A stretch of DNA of 14,366 bases from an uncultured Veillonella sp. (GCA_900549805.1 URPV01000025.1:1-14366); one strand, 5' to 3'; positions 7,713-14,061 are shown, counted from the first letter of the stretch. The notes: generated by a model from the letters alone, not told the origin. Translations and numbers: made by a program.

Positions 7713-7741
7713 AATGGCTTCCTCTCATATAAACAAATATA

Positions 7742-7761
7742 GGCAGAGCTTACGCCCTGCC
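7742..7761 (-). terminator. Hairpin between rpmE and DUF1385, possible attenuating terminator
   Basis: GGCAGAGC (7742-7749) pairs with GCCCTGCC (7754-7761) around TTAC, with one mismatch, flanked by AT-rich bases that extend the stem loosely. In the rpmE direction TATATTTGTTTATAT follows, which is a broken U-tract. It probably reduces rather than abolishes read-through into DUF1385-prfA, since no clear promoter is seen before DUF1385. Confidence 0.45.
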
Positions 7762-7788
7762 ATATATATGTTTACCAATCGTTTAGGA

Positions 7789-7986
7789 TTATTTACCGTA
7801 ACGTTTGTTAAATTGTTCAATACGACCACGAGCTTGAGCCGCACGTTGTTGACCAGTGAAGAACGGATGGCATTTGGAGCAAACGTCAACACGGATGTCT
7901 TCTTTAACGGAACCAGTTTCGAACTTATTACCGCAAGCGCAAGTTACAGTGGTTTGTTTGTAATCTGGATGGATACCTTGTTTCAT
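7789..7986 (-). CDS. rpmE: Ribosomal protein bL31, zinc-binding form
   Basis: Large-subunit protein L31, 65 residues. The four zinc ligands C16-x-C18 and C36-x2-C39 are present, so this is the C+ (zinc) type; the C- paralogue (ykrA/rpmE2) would lack them. MKQGIHPDY and the C-terminal GRIEQFNKRYGK are typical. GAGGTG lies 9 bases before the ATG, and a near-consensus promoter is at 8030-8058. rpmE near prfA is the Bacillus arrangement. No Zur-like operator was recognised at the promoter. Confidence 0.97.
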   Translation of the reverse strand: MKQGIHPDYKQTTVTCACGNKFETGSVKEDIRVDVCSKCHPFFTGQQRAAQARGRIEQFNKRYGK

Positions 7987-8029
7987 TCTCTATTACACCT
8001 CTTTCCAGTAATCAATATTATTCTTTTAG

Positions 8030-8058
8030 ATTATATCATTAATATTAGCCATAATCAA
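8030..8058 (-). promoter_or_regulatory. Sigma-A promoter of rpmE
   Basis: Minus strand: TTGATT (8053-8058), a 17-base spacer, consensus TATAAT (8030-8035). The start is expected about 37 bases before the rpmE ATG. It is the best promoter match in the window. Confidence 0.82.
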
Positions 8059-8073
8059 GTTGCCTACCACACA

Positions 8074-8100
8074 TAGTAGGAGCCCATAAGATTCCTACTA
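8074..8100 (-). terminator. Hairpin downstream of ydbC-like gene, weak terminator candidate
   Basis: Perfect arms TAGTAGGA (8074-8081) and TCCTACTA (8093-8100) with an 11-base loop, 39 bases past the stop of the YdbC-like gene. No T-run follows on the minus strand, so intrinsic termination is doubtful; it may be a Rho-linked or mRNA-stabilising structure. Confidence 0.3.
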
Positions 8101-8138
8101 CATAGCCTCACTGGTCAAGCAAACTCGATGGCAAAGAC

Positions 8139-8408
8139 CTATTCTTTAGAGGCTTTTTTTTCTTCAATGGACTCTTGCAAGGCTGCTTCCAAATCCACAG
8201 AATTTAAAATATCACGAAGGGCGATGATTTCTTCCAAGGTCATGGTAACGCCTTTTTTCATGCCAGCGTATTCACTATCCCAAGCACGTAAATCGAACTT
8301 AGGGTTATAGCGTCCCCAGCTGGTACATGTTAATTGTTTCTTCCAACCGTCTTTATCTTCAGACAAGGTGCCAAGAACTTTAAAAATTTCAAAATTAACT
8401 ACTGCCAT
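8139..8408 (-). CDS. PC4/YdbC-like single-stranded nucleic-acid-binding protein
   Basis: 89 residues. LTCTSWGRYNPKFDLRAW (26-43) and GMKKGVTMTLEEIIALRDIL (49-68) match the YdbC/PC4 family of small proteins: a curved beta-sheet followed by a helix that binds ssDNA as a dimer. Structures of bacterial members support ssDNA binding; the cellular role is unsettled. The C-terminal 20 residues are charged (EESIEEKKASKE-like) and probably disordered. GGAGG lies 7 bases before the ATG. The gene has a candidate promoter of its own (8443-8471), overlapping the end of the 406-residue gene, and stops with TAG. Confidence 0.8.
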   Translation of the reverse strand: MAVVNFEIFKVLGTLSEDKDGWKKQLTCTSWGRYNPKFDLRAWDSEYAGMKKGVTMTLEEIIALRDILNSVDLEAALQESIEEKKASKE

Positions 8409-8442
8409 TAGGGCCTCCTATTGCTTTGAATAATACTCACAC

Positions 8443-8471
8443 ATTGTAGTATAAAAAGCAGGTCTCCGCAA
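8443..8471 (-). promoter_or_regulatory. Candidate promoter of the YdbC-like gene
   Basis: Minus strand: TTGCGG (8466-8471), a 17-base spacer, TACAAT (8443-8448). The -35 matches only its TTG core well. It would start transcription about 30 bases before the ATG, just after the preceding gene. Confidence 0.5.
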
Positions 8472-8474
8472 GTC

Positions 8475-9695
8475 TTAAGGCATGACTAAATTGCCTTCCA
8501 TTTCTGCTATTTTGCAAAGTTCAATGAAGTCTTCATCCCCACCAGATTGACGGAACTTCCGCAGCGCTTGATCGATAACCTCTACTAAGTGAGCTTCTTG
8601 GTCTACTGTTAACACAGCACGTCGACAAGAACCTAAAAGTTGGCCAAAGCCCACATCGGTAACAGCCATGGACGCCAACTTGGAAAGAATAATCTGCCCA
8701 GATCCTGTGGCGAAGTAAGCATACCACATATAAGCCAATTCCTTATCGGGGAAAATCCAATAAGTATCTCCCTGAGGCTGTCCTAGAGAGAGGCTCGTTA
8801 TAACCTCAAAACTAGGACGGCCACCAGAAACCTGATCCCCTTCCAAGTTTTCTAAACGATGATCCACTAAGGTCCGGCTAAAGGACAGATAGTAAGTATC
8901 ACCCCCTTCAAGGCTGGCTCGTATAGGAGCTGGCAAACGCCCATCATGGGCATAGATTCCATCCTGCCCCAGGCAAGGAGACTGCTTATCCCCAGGCAAG
9001 AGAATAGAGTGCAAGGACAAGCCATAATTAACAGGGCTAAAAACAGGCATATCTCCAAATACACCATGAGGCAGTTTTATAAAGGCCGTTTCTCGGTAAC
9101 CTTCTCCCTCAATTTCCCGAATAGCAATGCGAGTTTTCTTAACTTCTGCTGGTCCCAATTGGAATTCAAGTACATTCAGCGGAGCCCATTCGCGAATGGC
9201 TTCCATTCGATCTTGTGCTAAGAGGAACTGGAGGACCATATTATTCACACCATATTGAGCCTGTACCACGGTCATAGGCAAGAAGAGATGACTCGTACCA
9301 TATGGGGATAAGGCTCCCAAGCCATTAGCAACGTCTTCTACGATGTCATCACAAGCCTGAAAGACGCCTGCCGCTGCCACTACAATATGGTCAAAGCTTT
9401 GGTCTTGCGGCCACTCTTTGAAAAGGGGCACATGCGGATACAGACGACTAAAGCCCTCATAGGCTACGGGAGAAGCCGTGTGAAGGGCTACGTGTTCTAA
9501 CCCTAAAGTAGATACAATAGTATCTACTAAAGACCCATACTCTTCAATATAGGCAAAGAGGGTCCGCCCCCCAGCCTGCCTGTATTCTTGGATAATGGGC
9601 AAGAGGGCTGGTGCCCATTCTTTACCTGCTACCAGGCCTTCTACCATACCATCAGAGCCTAAGAATTCCATCAATTCTGTATATTCTTGATCCAT
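8475..9695 (-). CDS. Unrecognised 406-residue protein, possibly a degenerate N6-adenine methylase-like protein
   Basis: No confident family assignment. The ATG at 9693-9695 has GGAAGG upstream and begins one base after the nth stop; a longer frame from 9782 would overlap nth by 86 bases and is rejected. No signal peptide or membrane span. Residues 40-140 read like a Rossmann half: a strand FDHIVVAAAGVF (101-112) sits where type I restriction methylases (HsdM) have their NPPF strand, followed by LGALSPYGTSHLFLPM (126-141), like the HsdM 'G-hydrophobic-P' strand. Residues 310-383 (TYWIFP..., then VDQEAHLVEVIDQAL) resemble the end of an HsdS target-recognition segment. The catalytic NPP[FY] and the SAM glycine loop are absent. 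If related, it would be catalytically dead. It is very probably co-transcribed with nth. Confidence 0.75.
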   Translation of the reverse strand: MDQEYTELMEFLGSDGMVEGLVAGKEWAPALLPIIQEYRQAGGRTLFAYIEEYGSLVDTIVSTLGLEHVALHTASPVAYEGFSRLYPHVPLFKEWPQDQSFDHIVVAAAGVFQACDDIVEDVANGLGALSPYGTSHLFLPMTVVQAQYGVNNMVLQFLLAQDRMEAIREWAPLNVLEFQLGPAEVKKTRIAIREIEGEGYRETAFIKLPHGVFGDMPVFSPVNYGLSLHSILLPGDKQSPCLGQDGIYAHDGRLPAPIRASLEGGDTYYLSFSRTLVDHRLENLEGDQVSGGRPSFEVITSLSLGQPQGDTYWIFPDKELAYMWYAYFATGSGQIILSKLASMAVTDVGFGQLLGSCRRAVLTVDQEAHLVEVIDQALRKFRQSGGDEDFIELCKIAEMEGNLVMP

Positions 9696-9696
9696 T

Positions 9697-10332
9697 TTAT
9701 ACCTTCCCTGCAGATGGACAAATATCCGCTTCAAAACACTCGGTACATAGAGGTTTACGGGCCTTACATATTCTTCGGCCATGGTAAATTAACCAATGAT
9801 GGGCTGCTGCCCAATCTTCACGTGGGATAGCCTTCTTTAGTTTAGCTTCCATTTCTTCCGGTGTGTCCGCTATTCCCAATTTAAGACGATTGGCTACGCG
9901 GAACACATGGGTATCCACGGCGATAGCTGGTTGCCCCCAAAGAACAGAAACCAATACATTGGCCGTCTTCCGGCCTACCCCTGGCAGGGTCAAAAGGGTA
10001 TCAAAATCATGAGGTACCTCACCACCATATTGGTCAACCAATATATGGCAAGTCTTAATGAGGTTAGCGGCCTTAGACTTATAGAGGCCACAATCGCGAA
10101 TAAGGGTCTCTAATTTAGCCAGACCAACAGCTAACATCTTAGCAGGATGATTAAGGGCTGGGAAAAGCCGTTTAGTAACGATATTAACACGTTCATCCGT
10201 GCATTGGGCTGATAAAACTACCGCCACTAAAAACTCAAATTCATTAGTATATTCAAGGGCTGGCTTGGCATCGTGATATACATCTGCCAACCGCCGTAAT
10301 TGTTCAGCTTTAATAGCTTTTGTTACGCGCAT
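9697..10332 (-). CDS. nth: Endonuclease III (DNA glycosylase/AP lyase)
   Basis: Base-excision repair enzyme removing oxidised pyrimidines and cleaving AP sites. 211 residues, normal length. The helix-hairpin-helix LPGVGRKTANV (116-126) carries the catalytic K122, and VDTHVFR (139-145) the catalytic D140. The [4Fe-4S] ligands are C189-x6-C196-x2-C199-x5-C205, complete. The glycosylase core LSAQCTDERVN (40-50) is also intact. A strong GAGGAGG lies 9 bases before the ATG. It heads the leftward cluster, is divergent from the DUF896 gene, and is followed after one base by the 406-residue gene. Confidence 0.97.
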   Translation of the reverse strand: MRVTKAIKAEQLRRLADVYHDAKPALEYTNEFEFLVAVVLSAQCTDERVNIVTKRLFPALNHPAKMLAVGLAKLETLIRDCGLYKSKAANLIKTCHILVDQYGGEVPHDFDTLLTLPGVGRKTANVLVSVLWGQPAIAVDTHVFRVANRLKLGIADTPEEMEAKLKKAIPREDWAAAHHWLIYHGRRICKARKPLCTECFEADICPSAGKV

Positions 10333-10401
10333 ATGAGGACCTCCTCTGGTTACTATGTCGATCTATGTAAAGGTATTACGTCGTCTACGGTATTCTATCG
10401 T

Positions 10402-10431
10402 ATTATATCGCATAATTTCCATATAGTACAA
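10402..10431 (-). promoter_or_regulatory. Candidate promoter of nth
   Basis: Minus strand: TTGTAC (10426-10431), an 18-base spacer, consensus TATAAT (10402-10407). The leader to the nth ATG is about 63 bases. The dyad at 10432-10450 directly abuts the -35. Confidence 0.6.
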
Positions 10432-10450
10432 TGTTAGGCCTAGCCTAACA
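10432..10450. promoter_or_regulatory. Operator-like dyad between divergent promoters
   Basis: TGTTAGGC-CTA-GCCTAACA: perfect 8-base arms around three bases. It touches the nth -35 on one side and lies about 20 bases before the extended -10 of the DUF896 gene on the other. No T-run follows, and it is not inside a transcript of either gene, so a protein-binding site is more likely than a terminator. The TTAGG...CCTAA halves resemble metal-regulator (DtxR/SirR-like) sites, but the spacing differs. Confidence 0.6.
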
Positions 10451-10471
10451 AATATGAGATAAGAATGCTTA

Positions 10472-10480
10472 TGTTATACT
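10472..10480 (+). promoter_or_regulatory. Extended -10 promoter of the DUF896 gene
   Basis: TGT-TATACT: an extended -10 (TG at 10472-10473, TATACT 10475-10480) with no good -35. The leader to the ATG would be about 93 bases, unusually long for so small a gene, and contains the repeats at 10507-10549. Confidence 0.5.
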
Positions 10481-10506
10481 AAAAATATATAAATAAATCT
10501 AGATTA

Positions 10507-10549
10507 GAAGATTCATTAATCGGAAGATTTATTAACAAAGATTCTTGAT
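10507..10549 (+). repeat. Short imperfect tandem repeats in the DUF896 leader
   Basis: GAAGATTCATTAA (10507-10519) and GAAGATTTATTAA (10523-10535) match at 12 of 13 bases with a 16-base period; a third, weaker copy AAAGATTCTTGAT follows at 10537-10549. All are downstream of the predicted -10 and before the ribosome site. Confidence 0.55.
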
Positions 10550-10579
10550 AGAAATCAACCCCACAAGAAAGAAGGACCT

Positions 10580-10837
10580 ATGTCAAATATTAACGAAATT
10601 ATTGAGCGTATCAATGCCCTAGCAGCTAAAAAAAAATCAGGCCAAGCTCTTACGCCAGAAGAATTAAATGAAAAAAAAGCCCTTTATGATATCTACTTAC
10701 GCTTTATCCGGGGACAAGTAAAAGACCAATTGGATTCCATTGAGTTTGTCGATGCGGAACCAACCAAAGAAGCTCTTATCGTAGAAGGTAGTGATAACAA
10801 ACCGGCAGAAGATCCTGATGCCCCTAATACTCATTGA
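10580..10837 (+). CDS. DUF896 (YnzC/UPF0291) family small protein
   Basis: 85 residues. IIERINALAAKKKSGQALTP (7-26) followed by EELNEKKALYDIYLRFIRGQ (27-46) is the two-helix core of the DUF896/YnzC family; function unknown. After about residue 60 there is an acidic, Pro/Asp-rich tail (SDNKPAEDPDAPNTH) likely to be disordered. Bacillus ynzC lies in the LexA-controlled yneA operon, but no LexA-type box is seen here and no yneA or yneB is adjacent. AGAAGGA precedes the ATG by 5 bases. It is the only plus-strand gene, divergent from nth and ended by a strong terminator. Two A-runs (nine and eight bases) lie early in the gene. Confidence 0.88.
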   Translation: MSNINEIIERINALAAKKKSGQALTPEELNEKKALYDIYLRFIRGQVKDQLDSIEFVDAEPTKEALIVEGSDNKPAEDPDAPNTH

Positions 10838-10866
10838 TCAAATGTAAAGAGAAGTTCACATACGAC

Positions 10867-10904
10867 AAAAAGGTAATGACCTCAGAGAGGTCATTACCTT
10901 TTTT
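10867..10904. terminator. Bidirectional rho-independent terminator
   Basis: A perfect 17-base stem (10867-10883 with 10887-10903) with the loop AGA. T-runs lie on both strands: TTTTTT ATTT rightward and TTTTT leftward. It lies between the convergent DUF896 gene and the aminotransferase and should end both. Confidence 0.95.
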
Positions 10905-10917
10905 ATTTAGAAGCGAT

Positions 10918-12168
10918 TTATAGGGCTCCTACAGTCTTCATAGCCTTAGCCATAGTAGTTGCCAAACCTTTAACTTGACGCTTTGGAATGCCACAAACAG
11001 CGACACGAACACCTTTAGCCAAAGGAATTACATAGATGTTTTCCTTGAAGAGTTCATCGCACACAGCCTTAGCCTTATCGGTTGGAATCGTAATAAAGAA
11101 GCCACCGCTATAAGGAAGAACTGGCAAGCCACATTCTTTACTTTCTTCCATAAAGATAGAAGCTCGGTCTTCAATCAATTGGCAGTATTCATTACGTTCC
11201 TTTTCATAAGCAACCAATTTGGCTGGATCGGACACGATATTAGCAACCGCTTTCATAGCTGGGCGGGTATTATTGGACCAAGTCCCACGAGAGGTCATCT
11301 TATTTTCGTTGAAGAATTCTTCTGCCACCTCTTCATTGGAAGTTATACCAATCATAGCCCCTACCCGTTGCCCATAAAGAGTAAATCCTTTGGAGGTAGA
11401 ATAGCATACGACAGTCAAAATTCGTTCAGGTAGGTTGCCGAATTTTTTGAAGAAACGACGAGTAGCTTCTTTTTCACCAGAATAGTCAAGGTATGCTACG
11501 TCCACACCGATAATAATCTTATTCTTTCCTTGATCAACAATGGATTTAAAGAGATCCAAAATCCGATCCCAATCCGCTTCGGAAATAGAATAACCTGTTG
11601 GATTATTACCAGGCGTATTAAAGATTACCAAAACATTTTCTTGCTTATCAGCAAGAGACAATACCTTTTCTTTCAGAGATTCAAAGTTAAAGGAATTATC
11701 TGGGTTAAAGAGTGTATATGTATCGAGTACACGATCTGCATCTTCAGAAATGGTACGGTAAGCAGCCCAGAACCAATCAGCTGTTAACACTGTATCCCCA
11801 GGGCGTGTATAGTTGTGAACCAAGTGATGAACCCCACCGGTCCCACCAGATGTAGATAAGGCACGAATATAGCCTTCAGGTCGACTTTGGCCGAAGCATT
11901 CAGAAATAGCGGCCTCCAAGAAGTCATGTAGACCTTCAATTGGCGCATAACCTGCATGATCTTGGTCGGACAAGCTAAGGTATTCTTCCTTTACCGTCTT
12001 GAGGAATACCAATTTCCCCTCTTCATCCAAGATAGCACCAAAGGTACCATTAACAACATTTTCCTTGCCCACCTTTTCTATGGCGTCATTAGCCATACCT
12101 GCAATTTGGAAAATGATATCTTTAGAGTTTTTACTAAGATTTTTCTTAGTAGTCATTTGAAAAGCCAT
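10918..12168 (-). CDS. Class I PLP-dependent aminotransferase (aspartate/aromatic type)
   Basis: 416 residues, fold type I. K260 in CYSTSKGFTLYGQRVG (255-270) is the PLP lysine, and R268 of that motif corresponds to the phosphate-binding arginine of the AspAT/TyrB subgroup. NTPGNNPTG (184-192) gives the PLP-ring asparagine, D223 and Y226 in GVDVAYLDYSG contact the cofactor, and STSGGTGG (105-112) is the phosphate loop. R388 in VRVAVCGI (387-394) is the likely substrate alpha-carboxylate arginine. The Lys-Gly-x3-Tyr-Gly-x-Arg pattern is closer to E. coli AspC/TyrB than to the common Bacillus-type enzymes. The amino acid used cannot be told: aspartate or aromatic. ATG with AAGGAG 7 bases before; an ATG at codon 5 is less well placed. 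It forms its own transcript between two terminators. Confidence 0.9.
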   Translation of the reverse strand: MAFQMTTKKNLSKNSKDIIFQIAGMANDAIEKVGKENVVNGTFGAILDEEGKLVFLKTVKEEYLSLSDQDHAGYAPIEGLHDFLEAAISECFGQSRPEGYIRALSTSGGTGGVHHLVHNYTRPGDTVLTADWFWAAYRTISEDADRVLDTYTLFNPDNSFNFESLKEKVLSLADKQENVLVIFNTPGNNPTGYSISEADWDRILDLFKSIVDQGKNKIIIGVDVAYLDYSGEKEATRRFFKKFGNLPERILTVVCYSTSKGFTLYGQRVGAMIGITSNEEVAEEFFNENKMTSRGTWSNNTRPAMKAVANIVSDPAKLVAYEKERNEYCQLIEDRASIFMEESKECGLPVLPYSGGFFITIPTDKAKAVCDELFKENIYVIPLAKGVRVAVCGIPKRQVKGLATTMAKAMKTVGAL

Positions 12169-12265
12169 AACTTACTCCTTTAGGTTTCTAATTTAATCTA
12201 CCTATACTTTACCAAATGTTATAGCCCTTGAATAGACAAGGAATCATTTTTAATAGTATTTTTAT

Positions 12266-12298
12266 AAAAAAACTCCCTTCCTCATGGAAGGGAGTTTT
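12266..12298 (-). terminator. Rho-independent terminator after the barrel gene
   Basis: A 13-base perfect stem AAAACTCCCTTCC (12269-12281) and its complement (12286-12298), loop TCAT. On the minus strand it ends in seven T followed by ATAAAAATA. It closes the ftsZ-barrel transcript. Confidence 0.93.
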
Positions 12299-12311
12299 CC
12301 TCTATACATCA

Positions 12312-12881
12312 TTAGAATGTATAGCCTACACCAGCATGCAAGCCTTTAACAGTTGTATCTTGGCTATCTACAGAGTATTTGTCATAGCCGTAATAAGCAT
12401 TTACGTTTACATCCGGAGTCAAAGCATATTTAGCGCCCAATTGGTAGGATTGTTTAACATCATCACCAAAACCGGCTTTTGCAAAGCCTTCTACTTTATT
12501 GGTCAATTGAGTATGGCCAATAAGACCAACTTGAGCCCCTACTTCATGGCTACCCGCCTTGATGTATGTACCTTCGGCATAGGCATTTACATTGTTGTTC
12601 AAAGCGTAAGTCACACCAGCACGATGATCTTTAATATCACCGTGTTTAGCGTTAACTTTGCCATAGGAGTATTGAAGAGCTGTTTTGTCGGAAACAGCTG
12701 TGTTAATACCCACACCAAAGCCATCATTGTTAGTACCATTATGGGAAACTCGTTGTTGGAAAGCATAGTCTGCACTAACAGTTGTAGATCCATTTTGTAC
12801 CTTAGTAACAGGTACGGTAGATGCAAATGCTGCAGAAGTTGCTAGGGATGCTACCATAGCGGCTAGAATAATTTTTTTCAT
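12312..12881 (-). CDS. Small outer-membrane beta-barrel protein
   Basis: 189 residues. The signal peptide MKKIILAAMVASLATSAAFA (1-20) has the cleavage motif AFA before STVPVT. The mature part of about 169 residues alternates polar and hydrophobic positions in short strands separated by N/D/G-rich turns, in the style of 8-stranded porin-like barrels. It ends with GLHAGVGYTF, a C-terminal phenylalanine that is the usual signal for BamA-mediated insertion. There are no cysteines in the mature protein. Strong GAGGAGGA before the ATG. It follows ftsZ by 59 bases with no visible terminator and is closed by a strong terminator at 12266-12298. Function unknown; a minor porin or structural barrel is most likely. 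Its presence shows a diderm envelope. Confidence 0.88.
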   Translation of the reverse strand: MKKIILAAMVASLATSAAFASTVPVTKVQNGSTTVSADYAFQQRVSHNGTNNDGFGVGINTAVSDKTALQYSYGKVNAKHGDIKDHRAGVTYALNNNVNAYAEGTYIKAGSHEVGAQVGLIGHTQLTNKVEGFAKAGFGDDVKQSYQLGAKYALTPDVNVNAYYGYDKYSVDSQDTTVKGLHAGVGYTF

Positions 12882-12904
12882 AACTTTTTCCTCCTCTATA
12901 TATC

Positions 12905-12920
12905 AGAAGCAAGAGCTTCT
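12905..12920 (-). other. Small hairpin between ftsZ and the barrel gene
   Basis: AGAAGC-AAGA-GCTTCT, a 6-base perfect stem with a four-base loop. No T-run follows, so it is unlikely to terminate ftsZ; it could be a processing or stability element in a shared transcript. Confidence 0.3.
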
Positions 12921-12940
12921 CTCTATGACTTGTAAAGTTA

Positions 12941-13960
12941 TTATCGTTTCAAGAAATCAGGGATTTCAGGAGCATTTGCTGCGCCAGAGTTGAATGTCTT
13001 TTTGCCAAATTCTGGTACAGCACCTCGTGGGCCATTGAAACCAGTCGCTACAACAGTAATTTGAACGGCATCACCAAGGGAATCATCTACAACAGTACCA
13101 AAGATGATATTCGCTTCTGGATCAGCAGCTTCGTTAATAATTTCAGCAGCTTCATTGATTTCGAAGAGGCTCAAATCAGAAGACCCTGCGATGGAAAGCA
13201 AGATTCCCTTTGCACCTTCAATGGAAGTTTCAAGTAATGGAGAATTGATAGCCATCTTAGCAGCATCAGCAGCGCGGTTTTCACCTTGGCCAACACCGAT
13301 ACCCATCAAAGCTTCCCCTTGGTTAGTCATAATTGTTTTAACGTCAGCAAAGTCAAGGTTAATCATACCTGGTACTTGAATCAAGTCGGAAATCCCCTTA
13401 ATACCTTGACGAAGCACTTCATCAGCTGTACGGAAGGCATCAGAAATGGATGTCTTTTTGTCAACAACTTGAAGTAATTTATCATTAGGAATAACGATGA
13501 TTGTATCCACTTTTTGAGTTAGGAATTCAATACCTTTTTCCGCTTGTGCACGACGGCGTTTACCTTCAAAGGAGAATGGTTTTGTTACAACACCTACTGT
13601 CAAAGCGCCCATTTCTTTAGCCACTTCTGCAACGATTGGAGCGGCACCTGTACCAGTACCACCACCCATACCAGCAGTTACAAATACCATGTCTGCACCT
13701 TCCAAGGCTTTTTGAATCTCTTCACGAGATTCTTGCGCAGCTTCTTCACCGATTTCAGGGTTAGCACCTGCCCCAAGACCACGTGTAGCTTTTTCACCCA
13801 ATTGGATGGTCACATCAGCCTTGGACTTTTCCAATACTTGTGTTTCTGTATTAGCAGCGATAAAGGAAACGCCTTGAAGACCTTCTTCAACCATGCGGTC
13901 AACAGCGTTATTACCGCCACCACCGACACCAATTCCTTTAATATTTGCGAAATCAGACAT
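12941..13960 (-). CDS. ftsZ: Cell division protein FtsZ
   Basis: Tubulin-like GTPase that forms the Z-ring at midcell. Start chosen at the ATG 13958-13960: AGGAGG is 8 bases upstream, and MSDFANIKGIGVGGGGNNAV is the usual N-terminus; the ATG at 13999 would add an unlike 13 residues. 339 residues. The nucleotide-binding G-loop GMGGGTGTGAAP is at 97-108 and the T7 loop NLDFADV at 201-207 with D203 and D206 (catalytic, completing the neighbour's active site). The core ends at about 308. The linker GNGPRGA... is only about 20 residues, before the conserved C-terminal peptide PEIPDFLKR (331-339), which binds division partners. FtsZ linkers in Bacillus are about 50 residues. It follows ftsQ by 108 bases, with a candidate promoter between. 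Confidence 0.97.
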   Translation of the reverse strand: MSDFANIKGIGVGGGGNNAVDRMVEEGLQGVSFIAANTETQVLEKSKADVTIQLGEKATRGLGAGANPEIGEEAAQESREEIQKALEGADMVFVTAGMGGGTGTGAAPIVAEVAKEMGALTVGVVTKPFSFEGKRRRAQAEKGIEFLTQKVDTIIVIPNDKLLQVVDKKTSISDAFRTADEVLRQGIKGISDLIQVPGMINLDFADVKTIMTNQGEALMGIGVGQGENRAADAAKMAINSPLLETSIEGAKGILLSIAGSSDLSLFEINEAAEIINEAADPEANIIFGTVVDDSLGDAVQITVVATGFNGPRGAVPEFGKKTFNSGAANAPEIPDFLKR

Positions 13961-14033
13961 GGAAATTCCTCCTCTAAATCCTGTATTCCCCATAAACACA
14001 CAGGTGTCATTAGGGAAGATTTTTAATCAATTA

Positions 14034-14061
14034 CATATAGTTTACTATATTTTTTTAACAA
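14034..14061 (-). promoter_or_regulatory. Candidate promoter of ftsZ
   Basis: Minus strand: TTGTTA (14056-14061), a 16-base spacer including a run of A, TATATG (14034-14039). The region between ftsQ and ftsZ is AT-rich, which makes chance matches likely. A short inverted repeat ATATAG-TTTA-CTATAT overlaps the -10. Confidence 0.35.

Noticed and set aside
9696..9782. Longer start of the 406-residue gene at 9782
   Set aside because: Would overlap the end of nth by 86 bases, covering its iron-sulfur region; the ATG at 9695 has GGAAGG and a one-base gap after nth.
10432..10450. Dyad as a rho-independent terminator
   Set aside because: Short stem without a T-run on either side, and placed between divergent promoters where nothing needs ending.
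10333..10579. LexA (SOS) box upstream of the DUF896 gene, as in Bacillus ynzC
   Set aside because: No CGAAC...GTTCG pattern is present; the only clear dyad has TTAGG/CCTAA arms.
12228..12845. A 205-codon plus-strand frame opposite the barrel gene
   Set aside because: It is longer than the barrel gene, but it has no ribosome site, overlaps the terminator and resembles no protein. The minus-strand frame has a signal peptide, strong ribosome site and terminator.
13961..13999. Longer ftsZ start at 13999
   Set aside because: Adds 13 residues not found in FtsZ; AGGAGG precedes the ATG at 13960.
13544..14026. A 160-codon plus-strand frame opposite ftsZ
   Set aside because: Cys/Thr/Ser/Phe-rich shadow of ftsZ codons with no ribosome site.
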